From positions 62,001 through 126,000 of the forward strand of contig NZ_FUXM01000001.1 of NCBI RefSeq assembly GCF_900167165.1: 64,000 bases of DNA, given 5' to 3'. A program made the position numbers and the translations under genes. Numbering within the stretch: the first letter of the stretch is position 1; every line of letters starts with the position of its first letter. The stretch comes from Carboxydocella sporoproducens DSM 16521 (lineage in GTDB: Bacteria > Bacillota > GCA-003054495 > Carboxydocellales > Carboxydocellaceae). Below, piece by piece: positions 12,014 to 20,027 of the stretch. The notes under the pieces were generated by a model, which saw only the letters and a list, made by a program, of their open reading frames with translations, searched no databases and was not told the DNA's origin.

Positions 12014-12556
12014 CTCTTTATACCCATCCACTACCAGTTCCAGATGCCCGGTATCGGGACAGAATAAAAGGCCATGATAAGGAATATCTTTAGGCAAAAG
12101 CGGGTGATTGCGCAATCCTGCCACCACTTCTCGCACATGGCCGTGGTAATCTTCCCCGAAGCCCTGAAGCCAGGCAGCCAGGTCCACACCCTCCAGGTCT
12201 TCCGGCTTCACACCCCGGGCCAGCATGGCCTGCCGCATCCTGTCCGCATCCGGTTTGGCCATTCCGCAATCGAGGTGGGCGATTACCACCACCTCTTCTA
12301 CCCCCAGCAAATAGATAGCCACGGCCAGGCTGCGTACCACATCTTCGGTTAAAATAGTACCGGCATTTTTGATAACCTTGGCTTCCCCCCGTTTTAAACC
12401 CAGGGCCGGCTCCAGCATTTCCACTAGCCGGGTATCCATACAGGAGAAAATGGCCAGTTTTTTGGCCGGCAACTTGCCCGCCTGCCGGGCTTCCCGCTCC
12501 TGTTCCCAGCGCTGGACAAATTCCCGGTTAGCTTCCAGGATTTCCCTTAACAACAT
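12011..12556 (-). CDS. beta-class carbonic anhydrase
   Basis: Hydrates CO2 to bicarbonate using zinc. About 181 aa. The zinc and active-site residues C39-x-D41-x-R43 (FSCMDTRL) and H94-x2-C97 (AHLDCGM) are all present in the usual beta-CA order. The frame opens at GTG 12565, but ATG 12556 is better placed after AGGGGGTGG. It belongs to the small beta-CA-like group common in clostridia. Bicarbonate could feed the biotin carboxylases elsewhere in the window, but no link is visible. Confidence 0.88.
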   Translation of the reverse strand: MLLREILEANREFVQRWEQEREARQAGKLPAKKLAIFSCMDTRLVEMLEPALGLKRGEAKVIKNAGTILTEDVVRSLAVAIYLLGVEEVVVIAHLDCGMAKPDADRMRQAMLARGVKPEDLEGVDLAAWLQGFGEDYHGHVREVVAGLRNHPLLPKDIPYHGLLFCPDTGHLELVVDGYKE

Positions 12557-12577
12557 GAACACCACCCCCTGCTGTCA

Positions 12578-13555
12578 TTATATAATGGTCAGTACAAAAA
12601 GCAAATAAAAAATCGCAAACAAAAGGAGCAGCTGGCCTGGAATGCGGCCCTGGCGCCGCCGGTTCACCAGCCAGAGGACTAGAGCAGCCACCAGGGCCAG
12701 GCCGATACTGGTCAGCCCCTGTTGCCCCAGCTGCCAGTCGGTGAAAACCATACCAAAGGCCGGCAACAGGCTGCTCTGAAAGACCATCGCTCCTGTCATG
12801 TTGCCAGTGGCCATTACATCCTTATTCTGCCGCATCCAGATAATGCTGTTCAGTTTTTCCGGCAACTCGGTGGCCACCGGGGCGAGAATCAGGGCGACCA
12901 GCATAGGACTGAGGCCCAGCCAGACCGCTATTTCCTCTACTCCACTTACGAACAGTTTGGCCCCCAGGATAATCACCCCTAATGCCAGCACTACCTGCAA
13001 AATCACCAGCGGCTTGCCCGGTTCCGGGTTTTTGCGAGCCAGATAGAGAGGGGGACAGTGGCCGATGGCTTCACAGTCAGCCTGCAGGGTACGCCAGACA
13101 TACCAGAAATAGCCCCCGGCCAGCACCAGAGCGATACCATATTTGGCCCAACCGGGCAGGAAAGCTGCGACTACCGCCAGACCGTAGAAGACCAGGAAGA
13201 AGCCCAGATCCCGGTTGAGCTGTCCTTTGTTGACTGCCACCTCAGTGCCTGTTTCCCGTCGCTTCCGGTAAACCAGAGCCCCGGTTCCCACCAGGGCCAG
13301 CCCCAGGGTGACCAGCATAAAGGGGGCACCCAGAATCGCCCCTACCCCAATATGATGCCCGGCTTCTCCCACACCAAATAAAATGGCTATCACCGGAATC
13401 ATGCTTTCCGGTAAGGCTGTGCCGACAGCCGCCAGCACACTTCCCACTGCACTCTGGGACAGATTAAGCTTTTTGCCCAGCCACTCAATCCCATTGGTGA
13501 AAAGTTCAGCCCCAATTAAGATAATAATCAGTCCTCCCAATAACTGCCACAACAT
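12578..13555 (-). CDS. CaCA-family cation antiporter (Na+/Ca2+ exchanger type), probable Mn2+/Ca2+ exporter
   Basis: 325-aa membrane protein with about 10 helices and the two alpha-repeats of CaCA exchangers: GSVLAAVGTALPESMIPVIA near residue 42 and ALILAPVATELPEKLNSIIW near residue 215. The acidic residues in the two PE motifs bind the transported cation. It lies under a yybP-ykoY Mn2+ riboswitch, which suggests that it exports manganese, or calcium and manganese. Start ATG 13555 follows AGGAGGGGATAGTT. Confidence 0.9.
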   Translation of the reverse strand: MLWQLLGGLIIILIGAELFTNGIEWLGKKLNLSQSAVGSVLAAVGTALPESMIPVIAILFGVGEAGHHIGVGAILGAPFMLVTLGLALVGTGALVYRKRRETGTEVAVNKGQLNRDLGFFLVFYGLAVVAAFLPGWAKYGIALVLAGGYFWYVWRTLQADCEAIGHCPPLYLARKNPEPGKPLVILQVVLALGVIILGAKLFVSGVEEIAVWLGLSPMLVALILAPVATELPEKLNSIIWMRQNKDVMATGNMTGAMVFQSSLLPAFGMVFTDWQLGQQGLTSIGLALVAALVLWLVNRRRQGRIPGQLLLLFAIFYLLFVLTII

Positions 13556-13587
13556 AACTATCCCCTCCTATCAACTTTATTATTAAC

Positions 13588-13629
13588 AAAAATAGACCCT
13601 GCCTTTCCTTCTCAGGAAAGACAGGGTCT
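13588..13629 (-). terminator. terminator of the Mn2+ riboswitch
   Basis: Minus-strand 15-nt arms AGACCCTGTCTTTCC and GGAAAGGCAGGGTCT with a 6-nt loop, then ATTTTTG. Its 5' arm overlaps the conserved CAAGACC end of the aptamer, so metal binding should prevent termination (ON switch). Confidence 0.88.
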
Positions 13630-13722
13630 TGCTTGGCTCCATCAGCCAACAGAGCCGGGCCTAAACGGCCGGAATGACGACTCTGTTCACCGGGCAATTT
13701 GCCCGACAGCTACTCCCCCTGT
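13622..13722 (-). promoter_or_regulatory. yybP-ykoY manganese riboswitch
   Basis: The minus strand contains the conserved 5' loop GGGGGAGTAGCTG, a GGGCAA/TTGCCC hairpin, GTCGTCATTCCGG, CCGGCTCTGTTGGC and the 3' loop GCCAAGCAAGACC. These are the signature segments of the Mn2+-sensing yybP-ykoY RNA in correct order. It precedes the CaCA exchanger directly. Confidence 0.94.
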
Positions 13723-13755
13723 GTATATGCTAAGTATAGTTTAGCAAGGGAAGGT

Positions 13756-15843
13756 TCATTTGTCAACCTTTCTTAGCCTAACCCGGCATTCCTTGAGAAT
13801 AGCCTGACCGCTGCCTGCTTCTGCCGTACCGGCCAACAAACGATTTACGGCTGCCCCCCGCCCTTTAGCCCGACTGCCCAGGGCCCAGTGGCCAAAACCA
13901 TGGGCCAGGCCTACCACCCGGGGATGGATACCTTCTGTAAGGAAAACCCCGCTCTCAATCCAGCCATACTCTGATTCTACCCGTACCCGGTCCTCCGGGC
14001 CAATACCCAGAGCTGCTGCTGTCTCGGGATGAATCCAGAGGGGGTTTTCCCCATAGGCTTGTAACAGAGCCGGATTGTTCTGGCTGCGGGTATGGGTATG
14101 CTGATACACTTTCCAGTTAACCATATAAAAGGGATAATCCTGATTGGGCAAAGTCCCTGGCGGCTGCCAGTCACAGCCCAGCTGGATGCGGCCGCTTTCA
14201 GTAGGAAAGGGCCGTTCCCGCCATTTCTCATAACGGGTCGGTCCCCGGTTGAATACCGCTCCCGGCAGGCTGGCCAGTTCCGACAAGGAAAGTCCACAGG
14301 CCTGTTTCACCTGCCAGTCCAGGTACTGCTGGTAAGAAAGGTCAAATCCGGATAAGCTCAATTTCCGGGCCAGTTCCAGAATCCATTCATATTCCGGCCA
14401 GATGCCGGACCGCGGCTCCACCACCGGCTGGCGCAAACTGAGGGAAGGAAAAGCCGTCCAGTTTACTGTCAGGTCATAACGTTCATAAAAATGAGTACCT
14501 GGCAGGACCAGATCAGCCAGCAGGGCCGTTTCAGACAGATAGACATCGCAAACAGCCAGAAAATCCAGGCGACGCAGGGCTGCTTCGCTTTTCTCCACAT
14601 TGGGCAGGGATAGCATCAGATTCTGAAAAACCACCACTGCCGCCCGCGGCTGATAGGGCTGTCCGCTGAGAATGGCTTCCCGGGCTGCCACATAACTGCC
14701 GGACTTGTGGGCAAAGGGATAGGCTGCTCCTCGCCCATCGACAGCAGGACTGGCAATCTGCGGCCAGTTCGGTTGCGGAGGACGCCCCGTCAGTTTAAAC
14801 CTTTCCGGCCAGAGCAATCCACCGGGGCGATCAATGGTTCCCAGCAGGGCATTGAGACAGGCCACCGCCCGGGTAGTTTCCATACCGTTACTGTAATGGC
14901 TGACACCACACCAGGCATCCACCACTACCCTGGGTGCATATTCGGCCAGCAGAGCAGCCAGTTCCTCAATTTTCCTTTCCTCCAGGCCGGTCAGTTCGGC
15001 AGCCCAGGCCGGGGTTTTGTCCTGCAGATAGACGGCGAATTCATCCCAGCCACTGGTGTATTGCTGGACAAAATCCCGCTGATATTTGCCATCCCGCCAG
15101 AGGATATGGCAAAGAGCCAGCACCAGGGCCCCATCGGTTCCCGGTCGCACTGGCAGCCAGTGACCGCGGCTGGCGGTTTTGCTCCTGACCGGGTCAGCCA
15201 CAAACAGCCGGGCCCCCTGGTCCAGAGCCTGCTCCAGAGCTGCCGGCAAGTACATCCATTTCACTGCCTCCAGGGGGTTCCAGCCCAGCAGCAGAATGAC
15301 CCGGGCCTGAGACAAATGGGCCAGCGGACGCTCTATGCCCAGAACCCGCAGAAATCCGGCCCGCCGACCGGCATCGCAGATATTGGTGTGGTTGAGGAAA
15401 TTGGGAGTGCCATAGGCCCGGCAAAACTCCTCCTGAATGTGAATAAAGGAATGATCTTCACAAAACCAGAGCAGACTTTCCGGCCCATGTTCCCGCCGCA
15501 ACTGCTCCAGCCGTTCCGCCAGTAGTGCGAGGGCCTCTTCCCAGCTGATGGTCTGCCACTGCCCGCTGCCCCGTGGCCCTTTGCGCAGAAGGGGCCGGGT
15601 AAGGCGTTCCGGATCCGCCCACTGCCGGGGAGCATGCACTCCTTTCAAGCAGACCCGCCCACCGCGCTGTTTTTGCTCCTGAAACTCCTCCCAGGTCAGG
15701 GCCACTCCGATCGGGTTTTCGGAATTGGGCTTGATTTTGACTACCTCCCCATCCCTGATGCCGGCCAGAATACCGGTCTGGCCGCCACAGCCATTGCAAC
15801 AGGTAGGGATCCAGGTTAGTTCATCATCTTTGACCGCTTTCAT
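13756..15843 (-). CDS. molybdopterin (bis-MGD) oxidoreductase of the arsenic operon
   Basis: DMSO-reductase superfamily catalytic subunit, 695 aa. An N-terminal Fe-S region (C15, C16, C19, C65) is followed by the Mo-bis-MGD domains (GWNPLEAVKWMY, FVADPVRSKTASRG, VVFQNLMLSLPN) and the C-terminal molydop-binding domain (WIHPETAAALGIGPEDRVRV). The Mo ligand is probably the Cys in HTNICDAGRRAG. The third cysteine of the usual C-x2-C-x3-C motif is Thr23 here. No Tat signal and no electron-transfer partner gene are visible, so it is probably cytoplasmic. Co-transcription with arsR and acr3 suggests arsenate or arsenite redox work, but the substrate is unproven. Confidence 0.85.
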   Translation of the reverse strand: MKAVKDDELTWIPTCCNGCGGQTGILAGIRDGEVVKIKPNSENPIGVALTWEEFQEQKQRGGRVCLKGVHAPRQWADPERLTRPLLRKGPRGSGQWQTISWEEALALLAERLEQLRREHGPESLLWFCEDHSFIHIQEEFCRAYGTPNFLNHTNICDAGRRAGFLRVLGIERPLAHLSQARVILLLGWNPLEAVKWMYLPAALEQALDQGARLFVADPVRSKTASRGHWLPVRPGTDGALVLALCHILWRDGKYQRDFVQQYTSGWDEFAVYLQDKTPAWAAELTGLEERKIEELAALLAEYAPRVVVDAWCGVSHYSNGMETTRAVACLNALLGTIDRPGGLLWPERFKLTGRPPQPNWPQIASPAVDGRGAAYPFAHKSGSYVAAREAILSGQPYQPRAAVVVFQNLMLSLPNVEKSEAALRRLDFLAVCDVYLSETALLADLVLPGTHFYERYDLTVNWTAFPSLSLRQPVVEPRSGIWPEYEWILELARKLSLSGFDLSYQQYLDWQVKQACGLSLSELASLPGAVFNRGPTRYEKWRERPFPTESGRIQLGCDWQPPGTLPNQDYPFYMVNWKVYQHTHTRSQNNPALLQAYGENPLWIHPETAAALGIGPEDRVRVESEYGWIESGVFLTEGIHPRVVGLAHGFGHWALGSRAKGRGAAVNRLLAGTAEAGSGQAILKECRVRLRKVDK

Positions 15844-15849
15844 GTTCTT

Positions 15850-16164
15850 TTACTCCTTTGGCTGACACCGGCTGGCAGGCCGGGGAGGTAGTGGTTCCCC
15901 GGTGACAAGCAGGCCCTGGATTTCTGCCGTCAGTGCCTGCACAGCCTCAGACTGCAAACGGTAATAACTCCAGCGCCCCTCTTTGCGATCCGTCACCAGT
16001 CCGGCCTGTCTCAGGATTTTCAGATGATGGGAGGCTGTTGGCTGACTCATCTCCAGATAATCCATGATTTCACAGACACACAGCTCTCCCCGGGCCAGCA
16101 GCCGGATAATCTGCAGCCGATTCTCATCCGCCAGGGCCCGCAGTTTTTCCGCCAGTTCTTTCAT
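15850..16164 (-). CDS. arsR: ArsR-family metalloid-responsive repressor
   Basis: 104-aa winged-helix repressor. It has the ArsR metal box ELCVCEI (C29, C31) on the expected helix, the recognition helix SQPTASHHLKILRQAGLV and the wing RKEGRWSYYRL. A third cysteine, C100, in the tail could complete a three-coordinate As(III) site. It is 14 nt downstream of acr3 and 6 nt upstream of the molybdoenzyme, all on one strand, and should repress its own operon until arsenite binds. Confidence 0.94.
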   Translation of the reverse strand: MKELAEKLRALADENRLQIIRLLARGELCVCEIMDYLEMSQPTASHHLKILRQAGLVTDRKEGRWSYYRLQSEAVQALTAEIQGLLVTGEPLPPRPASRCQPKE

Positions 16165-16177
16165 GGTTAGCCTCCTG

Positions 16178-17233
16178 TCAGATGCTGCTATCCTTTAAGC
16201 CATAATACTTTCTACCCCAGGCCAGAGCTACATTAACTAGAGCGATCATCACCGGCACCTCAATCAGGGGACCGATAACCGCTGTAAAGGCCTCTTTGGA
16301 CTCAATCCCGAAGACAGCTACCGCCACCGCGATCGCCAGCTCGAAGTTGTTGCTGGCTGCGGTAAAGGACAGACTCACTGTCTTGCCATAATCAACTCCC
16401 GCCTGGCGGCTGAGGAAGAAGGAAACCGCAAACATAACCACAAAGTAAATCAAGAGGGGAACTGCAATGCGTAACACATCCAGAGGCAGTTCAATTATAT
16501 ATTTCCCCTTGTAAGTAAACATTACCACAATTGTAAAGAGCAAAGCAATTAACGCCAGGGGACTGATTTTGGGCACAAACTTTTTCATATACCATTCGGT
16601 ACCTTTAGCCGGTTCCAGCAGGGTTCTGGTCAAAAACCCGGCCGCAAAGGGAATCCCCAGATAAATGGCTACCGATTTGGCTACCTCAGCCATGGAAATA
16701 TGCACTTCATAGCCTTTAAGCCCAATCCAGGTGGGCAAGACGGTAATAAAAATATAGGCATAAACAGAATAGAACAGGACCTGGAAGATGGAGTTAAAGG
16801 CCACCAGAGCTGCCGCATATTCCGTATCCCCTTTGGCCAGGCTGTTCCAGACAATCACCATGGCGATACAGCGAGCCAGGCCGATGAGAATCAAGCCTAC
16901 CATAAATGAAGGATAATCCCGCAAAAAGGCTACTGCCAGGATGAACATAAGCACCGGGCCAATCACCCAGTTCTGCAGCAAGGAAAGGGATAAGGCCTTA
17001 CCATCCCGGAACACTTTACCCAGCTCCCGGTAATTTACTTTAGCCAGGGGCGGATACATCATCACAATCAAACCGATAGCGATAGGGATGGATGTGGTAC
17101 CGACCGAGAGACTATCCAACCACTGCGCCAGTCCGGGAAAGGCCCAGCCCAGCCCTACTCCAAGCGCCATGGCCAGGAAAATCCAGAGAGTGAGGAAACG
17201 ATCGAGGAGCGATAAACCCGATTTGGCACTCAT
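16178..17233 (-). CDS. acr3: ACR3 arsenite efflux permease
   Basis: Exports arsenite through a 10-helix BART-fold permease; 351 aa. The ACR3 signature [12 protein letters not shown] with the essential cysteine (C122) is intact, as is the second half-repeat region [21 protein letters not shown]. It is the first gene of the acr3-arsR-molybdoenzyme operon. Start ATG 17233 lies 11 nt after AAAGGAGG. Confidence 0.96.
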   Translation of the reverse strand: MSAKSGLSLLDRFLTLWIFLAMALGVGLGWAFPGLAQWLDSLSVGTTSIPIAIGLIVMMYPPLAKVNYRELGKVFRDGKALSLSLLQNWVIGPVLMFILAVAFLRDYPSFMVGLILIGLARCIAMVIVWNSLAKGDTEYAAALVAFNSIFQVLFYSVYAYIFITVLPTWIGLKGYEVHISMAEVAKSVAIYLGIPFAAGFLTRTLLEPAKGTEWYMKKFVPKISPLALIALLFTIVVMFTYKGKYIIELPLDVLRIAVPLLIYFVVMFAVSFFLSRQAGVDYGKTVSLSFTAASNNFELAIAVAVAVFGIESKEAFTAVIGPLIEVPVMIALVNVALAWGRKYYGLKDSSI

Positions 17234-17247
17234 GTTTAATAAGGCCT

Positions 17248-17300
17248 CCTTTATTTATATATTTAGATATGTTGATATGTTAATTATATTATATGTCAGG
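17248..17300 (-). promoter_or_regulatory. AT-rich promoter/operator region of the ars operon
   Basis: A strongly AT-rich stretch with repeated half-site-like words (AACATATCAACATATCTAAATATAT on the minus strand, only loosely symmetric). Its position just upstream of acr3 and its repeated ATAT words fit an ArsR operator overlapping the promoter. No single convincing -35/-10 pair was chosen. Confidence 0.4.
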
Positions 17301-17307
17301 GGTGGGA

Positions 17308-17340
17308 AAAAAACAAGAGGACCTATCAGCGGTCCTCTTG
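17308..17340 (-). terminator. terminator of the GNAT module
   Basis: Perfect 10-bp hairpin CAAGAGGACC / GGTCCTCTTG (17314-17340), 4 nt after the GNAT stop, followed on the minus strand by seven T. It also insulates the ars promoter from upstream transcription. Confidence 0.92.
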
Positions 17341-17344
17341 TTGC

Positions 17345-17911
17345 TTAGTTAATTAAACGAATCATTTGAACTAAATTATCCAGTGGATCCTTCCGAAAAA
17401 TCTTGAATCCATTTCGTGAATAAAAATCAATTAGCTTGGGCTTGTCCTGGCATTCTAAAAAAACAATCCGCCCACCTACTATTTCCTGTGCTCTTGAGAT
17501 AACCGCGAGGGCATATTTCATTAACTTATCTCCGTTTATATCATCTTTATATAGATCATTTTTTCCCAGTTGACCAATTAAAAATGCAGGTATTTCAGTA
17601 ATTAATCCGTCTCCTTTTCTTGAATAAAGCCCATCGAGTCTGCGAATCTGGGATACGCTGGTGCCTTCAGGTATTTTGAGCGACTGTAATGCCAGGGCAA
17701 AATATCCCAGGAGCTTAAATTCTCCTTCTAATAATGCCTCCTCATCAAAAACAAGGTATGTTCGGCTTTTTGCTTTTTTCTCATAAATAATTGCTTTCTC
17801 TTTAATAAAATTTTCAATATCACGATCTTTTGCGCATTTAAAAATAGAGATGACTTCCGATACTTTCTTTTCGGAAGCCATCCCTAAGAATTTTTCGAGA
17901 GGGATAAGCAA
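17345..17911 (-). CDS. GNAT-family acetyltransferase, putative toxin-like partner
   Basis: 188-aa protein. The C-terminal half has GNAT hallmarks: a beta-strand with GGRIVFLECQDKPKLIDFY and SRNGFKIF, the usual acetyl-CoA and beta-5 region. The N-terminal half has the charged block DIENFIKEKAIIYEKKAKSR and then SRTYLVFDEE. A TTG start at 17911 overlaps the upstream gene by 28 nt; ATG 17881 is an alternative. The segment is visibly more AT-rich than its neighbours. GNAT enzymes paired with a small upstream gene are often toxins that acetylate aminoacyl-tRNA; that role is inference here. Confidence 0.75.
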   Translation of the reverse strand: MLIPLEKFLGMASEKKVSEVISIFKCAKDRDIENFIKEKAIIYEKKAKSRTYLVFDEEALLEGEFKLLGYFALALQSLKIPEGTSVSQIRRLDGLYSRKGDGLITEIPAFLIGQLGKNDLYKDDINGDKLMKYALAVISRAQEIVGGRIVFLECQDKPKLIDFYSRNGFKIFRKDPLDNLVQMIRLIN

Positions 17912-18066
17912 CGTCTTAATATTTCTTCACCCCTTGCTATCTCCTCAGCAGAAGCCAGCTTCTTATTGACAGGTTTCACATCTTCAGACAAAAGTACATC
18001 AATCAGTTTTTCAATTGCTTCTGGTTCTCTGATAATAATATTCTTATCAAAAGATACAGTTGCCAT
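17884..18066 (-). CDS. 60-aa putative antitoxin upstream of GNAT
   Basis: Small acidic-helical protein beginning MATVSFDKNIIIREPEAIEK, with no recognised family. ATG 18066 has AAGGTGG 5 nt upstream and is preferred over GTG 18075. It overlaps the GNAT gene by 28 nt, so the two are translationally coupled. No clear helix-turn-helix can be seen, so any DNA-binding role is open. Function is inferred only from gene arrangement. Confidence 0.65.
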   Translation of the reverse strand: MATVSFDKNIIIREPEAIEKLIDVLLSEDVKPVNKKLASAEEIARGEEILRRCLSLSKNS

Positions 18067-18150
18067 AAAATCCACCTTCTATACTGAACACGTCCTTTGC
18101 TATTATTATATGCTTTATCCTTATAGAAGTCAAAAAAATTTACAAACTTA

Positions 18151-18178
18151 CACAAAAAAACACCCGCATAATGCGGGC
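18151..18178 (-). terminator. terminator downstream of speB
   Basis: Minus-strand hairpin CCCGCA-TTA-TGCGGG (18163-18177) followed by GTGTTTTTTTGTG. It ends the speE-speB transcript about 75 nt after the speB stop. Confidence 0.82.
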
Positions 18179-18251
18179 GTATAAAAGGTGGGGTGAAAAG
18201 TCATGTGATAAATCACACATATATATTATCATAAATTGTAATTAATGGCAA

Positions 18252-19115
18252 CTATTTTTCCGTAAAAGCCAGCAGCGCTTCCCTGACGATTTTGGCCCCC
18301 AGCAGGGCGGTGCGTTCACTCTGGTCATACTGAGGCGCGATTTCCACCAGGTCAAATCCTACTACCTGCAATTCCTTGAGGGCGATAATGGCAGCCAGCA
18401 TTTCCGCTGCCGATATGCCCCCCGGTTCAGCCGTGCCGGTTCCCGGCGCAAAAGCAGGATCAACCACATCGATATCCAGGGTCACATAGATAGACCGGTT
18501 TTGCAGCTGCGGTATCACCTTCTGCAGTGGTTCTAACACCTGGAAAGGATAAAAATTGGTTTTGGCCCGACCATAGGCAAATTCCTCCCGGGTACCACTG
18601 CGAATCCCGAACTGGTAGACATTCTGTGGCCCAATCAGTTCTGCAACTTTGCGCATCACCGTGGCGTGGGAATGGGGATTGCCCAGATAATCTTCCCGCA
18701 AATCGGCATGGGCATCAAAATGGATAACCGCCAGGTCCGGATAACGGCGGGCATATTCCTTGATAATGGGATAGCTGACCAGATGTTCGCCTCCGATGAA
18801 GAGAGGAAACTTGCCAGCAGTTAGCACTTCAGCAGTGACCTGTTCAATGATCTTAAGACTTTCCTCCACCTGTCCAAAAGGCAGGGCCATATCCCCGGCA
18901 TCATAATAGCTGAGGTCAGCCAGGTCCCGATCCTGGTAAGGGCTGTATTCCTCGATTCCCCAGGATACCCCTCTTACCACTGCCGCCCCCAGCCGGGTAC
19001 CAGGACGAAAAGAAGTGGTAAAGTCCATGGGAATGCCGATAATTACCGATTTGGCCTCGGCCCAGTCCCGGGTGGAACCCATGAAATCACTGATGCGTTC
19101 AACCTGTTTTAACAT
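18252..19115 (-). CDS. speB: agmatinase / ureohydrolase
   Basis: Mn2+-dependent hydrolysis of agmatine to putrescine and urea. About 287 aa. All ureohydrolase metal motifs are intact: GGEHLVSYP, HFDAHADLREDY and TLDIDVVDPAFAPGTGTAEPG. The frame opens at GTG 19124, but ATG 19115 has AGGTGG at 5 nt and gives the usual start MLKQVERIS. It directly follows speE, so the pair makes putrescine and then spermidine. A guanidinobutyrase specificity cannot be excluded. Confidence 0.93.
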   Translation of the reverse strand: MLKQVERISDFMGSTRDWAEAKSVIIGIPMDFTTSFRPGTRLGAAVVRGVSWGIEEYSPYQDRDLADLSYYDAGDMALPFGQVEESLKIIEQVTAEVLTAGKFPLFIGGEHLVSYPIIKEYARRYPDLAVIHFDAHADLREDYLGNPHSHATVMRKVAELIGPQNVYQFGIRSGTREEFAYGRAKTNFYPFQVLEPLQKVIPQLQNRSIYVTLDIDVVDPAFAPGTGTAEPGGISAAEMLAAIIALKELQVVGFDLVEIAPQYDQSERTALLGAKIVREALLAFTEK

Positions 19116-19124
19116 CCTGGCCAC

Positions 19125-19952
19125 CTACTTCAGCAGCTCGGCGACAAAATTGGGCAGAGCAAAAGCTCCCTTGTGCACAGCCGCATTGTAGTATTTGGTA
19201 GGATATTGAGCGATATCCTCTTCTTTAACCGCGAGAGGATCATATTTTTTGCTGCCCATAGTAAAGGACCAGAGACCACTGGGGTAAGTGGGAATAGAAG
19301 CCAGATAAAGCCGGGTGATAGGGAAAATAGCGGATATGTCCTTGAAAACCCGGCTGATCAGATCAGCATTAAAAAAAGGAGATTCAGTCTGGGCCACCAT
19401 GATACCATCTTCCTTCAGGGCCCGGTAAATGGAACGGTAGAAATCAGCGGCAAACAAACCAACAGCCGGTCCTACCGGTTCAGTAGAGTCCACCAGGATA
19501 ATATCATAGTGGTTCTCATGTTCAGCGATATGCTTGATACCATCTTCCACCCGCACATCCACTTTCGGATCATCCAGGGCACAGGCGATTTCCGGCAGAT
19601 ATTTTTTGGAAGCCTCAATTACCTTGCCATCGATTTCCACCAGGGTAGCTTTCTGCACTCCGGGGTGTTTGATGATTTCCCGAATCGCTCCCCCATCACC
19701 GCCACCGATGACCATGACATTAGCGGGGTTTGGATGGGTATTCAGGGCTACATGGGAGATCATTTCATGGTAAACGAATTCATCCTTGATGGTAGTCTGG
19801 ACCATGCCATCCAAAACCAGCATGCGGCCAAATTGCAGGGTATCGATCACCGCCAGATCCTGAAACTCAGTCTTTTCTGTATGCAAGGTCTGAGTGATTT
19901 TACAGGTAATACCAACATTTTCCGTCTGTTTTTCGGTGTACCATAATTCCAT
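19125..19952 (-). CDS. speE: spermidine synthase (polyamine aminopropyltransferase)
   Basis: Transfers aminopropyl from decarboxylated SAM to putrescine. 275 aa, the usual bacterial length. It has the N-terminal beta-domain ([19 protein letters not shown]), the SAM-binding [15 protein letters not shown], and the catalytic-Asp segment [21 protein letters not shown] at 19952; the AAGGAGGC ribosome site sits about 13 nt upstream inside an inverted repeat (see 19965-20010). No speD (SAM decarboxylase) is seen nearby. Confidence 0.96.
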   Translation of the reverse strand: MELWYTEKQTENVGITCKITQTLHTEKTEFQDLAVIDTLQFGRMLVLDGMVQTTIKDEFVYHEMISHVALNTHPNPANVMVIGGGDGGAIREIIKHPGVQKATLVEIDGKVIEASKKYLPEIACALDDPKVDVRVEDGIKHIAEHENHYDIILVDSTEPVGPAVGLFAADFYRSIYRALKEDGIMVAQTESPFFNADLISRVFKDISAIFPITRLYLASIPTYPSGLWSFTMGSKKYDPLAVKEEDIAQYPTKYYNAAVHKGAFALPNFVAELLK

Positions 19953-19964
19953 TTTTGCTCTGAC

Positions 19965-20010
19965 GCCTCCTTGGTTAAATATAAGACATGAATATTATAC
20001 CAAAGGAGGC
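19965..20010 (-). promoter_or_regulatory. inverted repeat able to pair with the speE ribosome-binding site
   Basis: The minus strand has GCCTCCTTTGG (20000-20010), a 25-nt AT-rich loop, then CCAAGGAGGC (19965-19974). The 3' arm contains the speE Shine-Dalgarno. The loop contains GGTATAATATTC, which could be a -10 box. In a read-through transcript from the phosphoesterase gene the hairpin would hide the SD; a transcript starting inside the loop would not carry the pairing arm. Confidence 0.55.
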
Positions 20011-20027
20011 TAAAAAATAAAGCAAAA

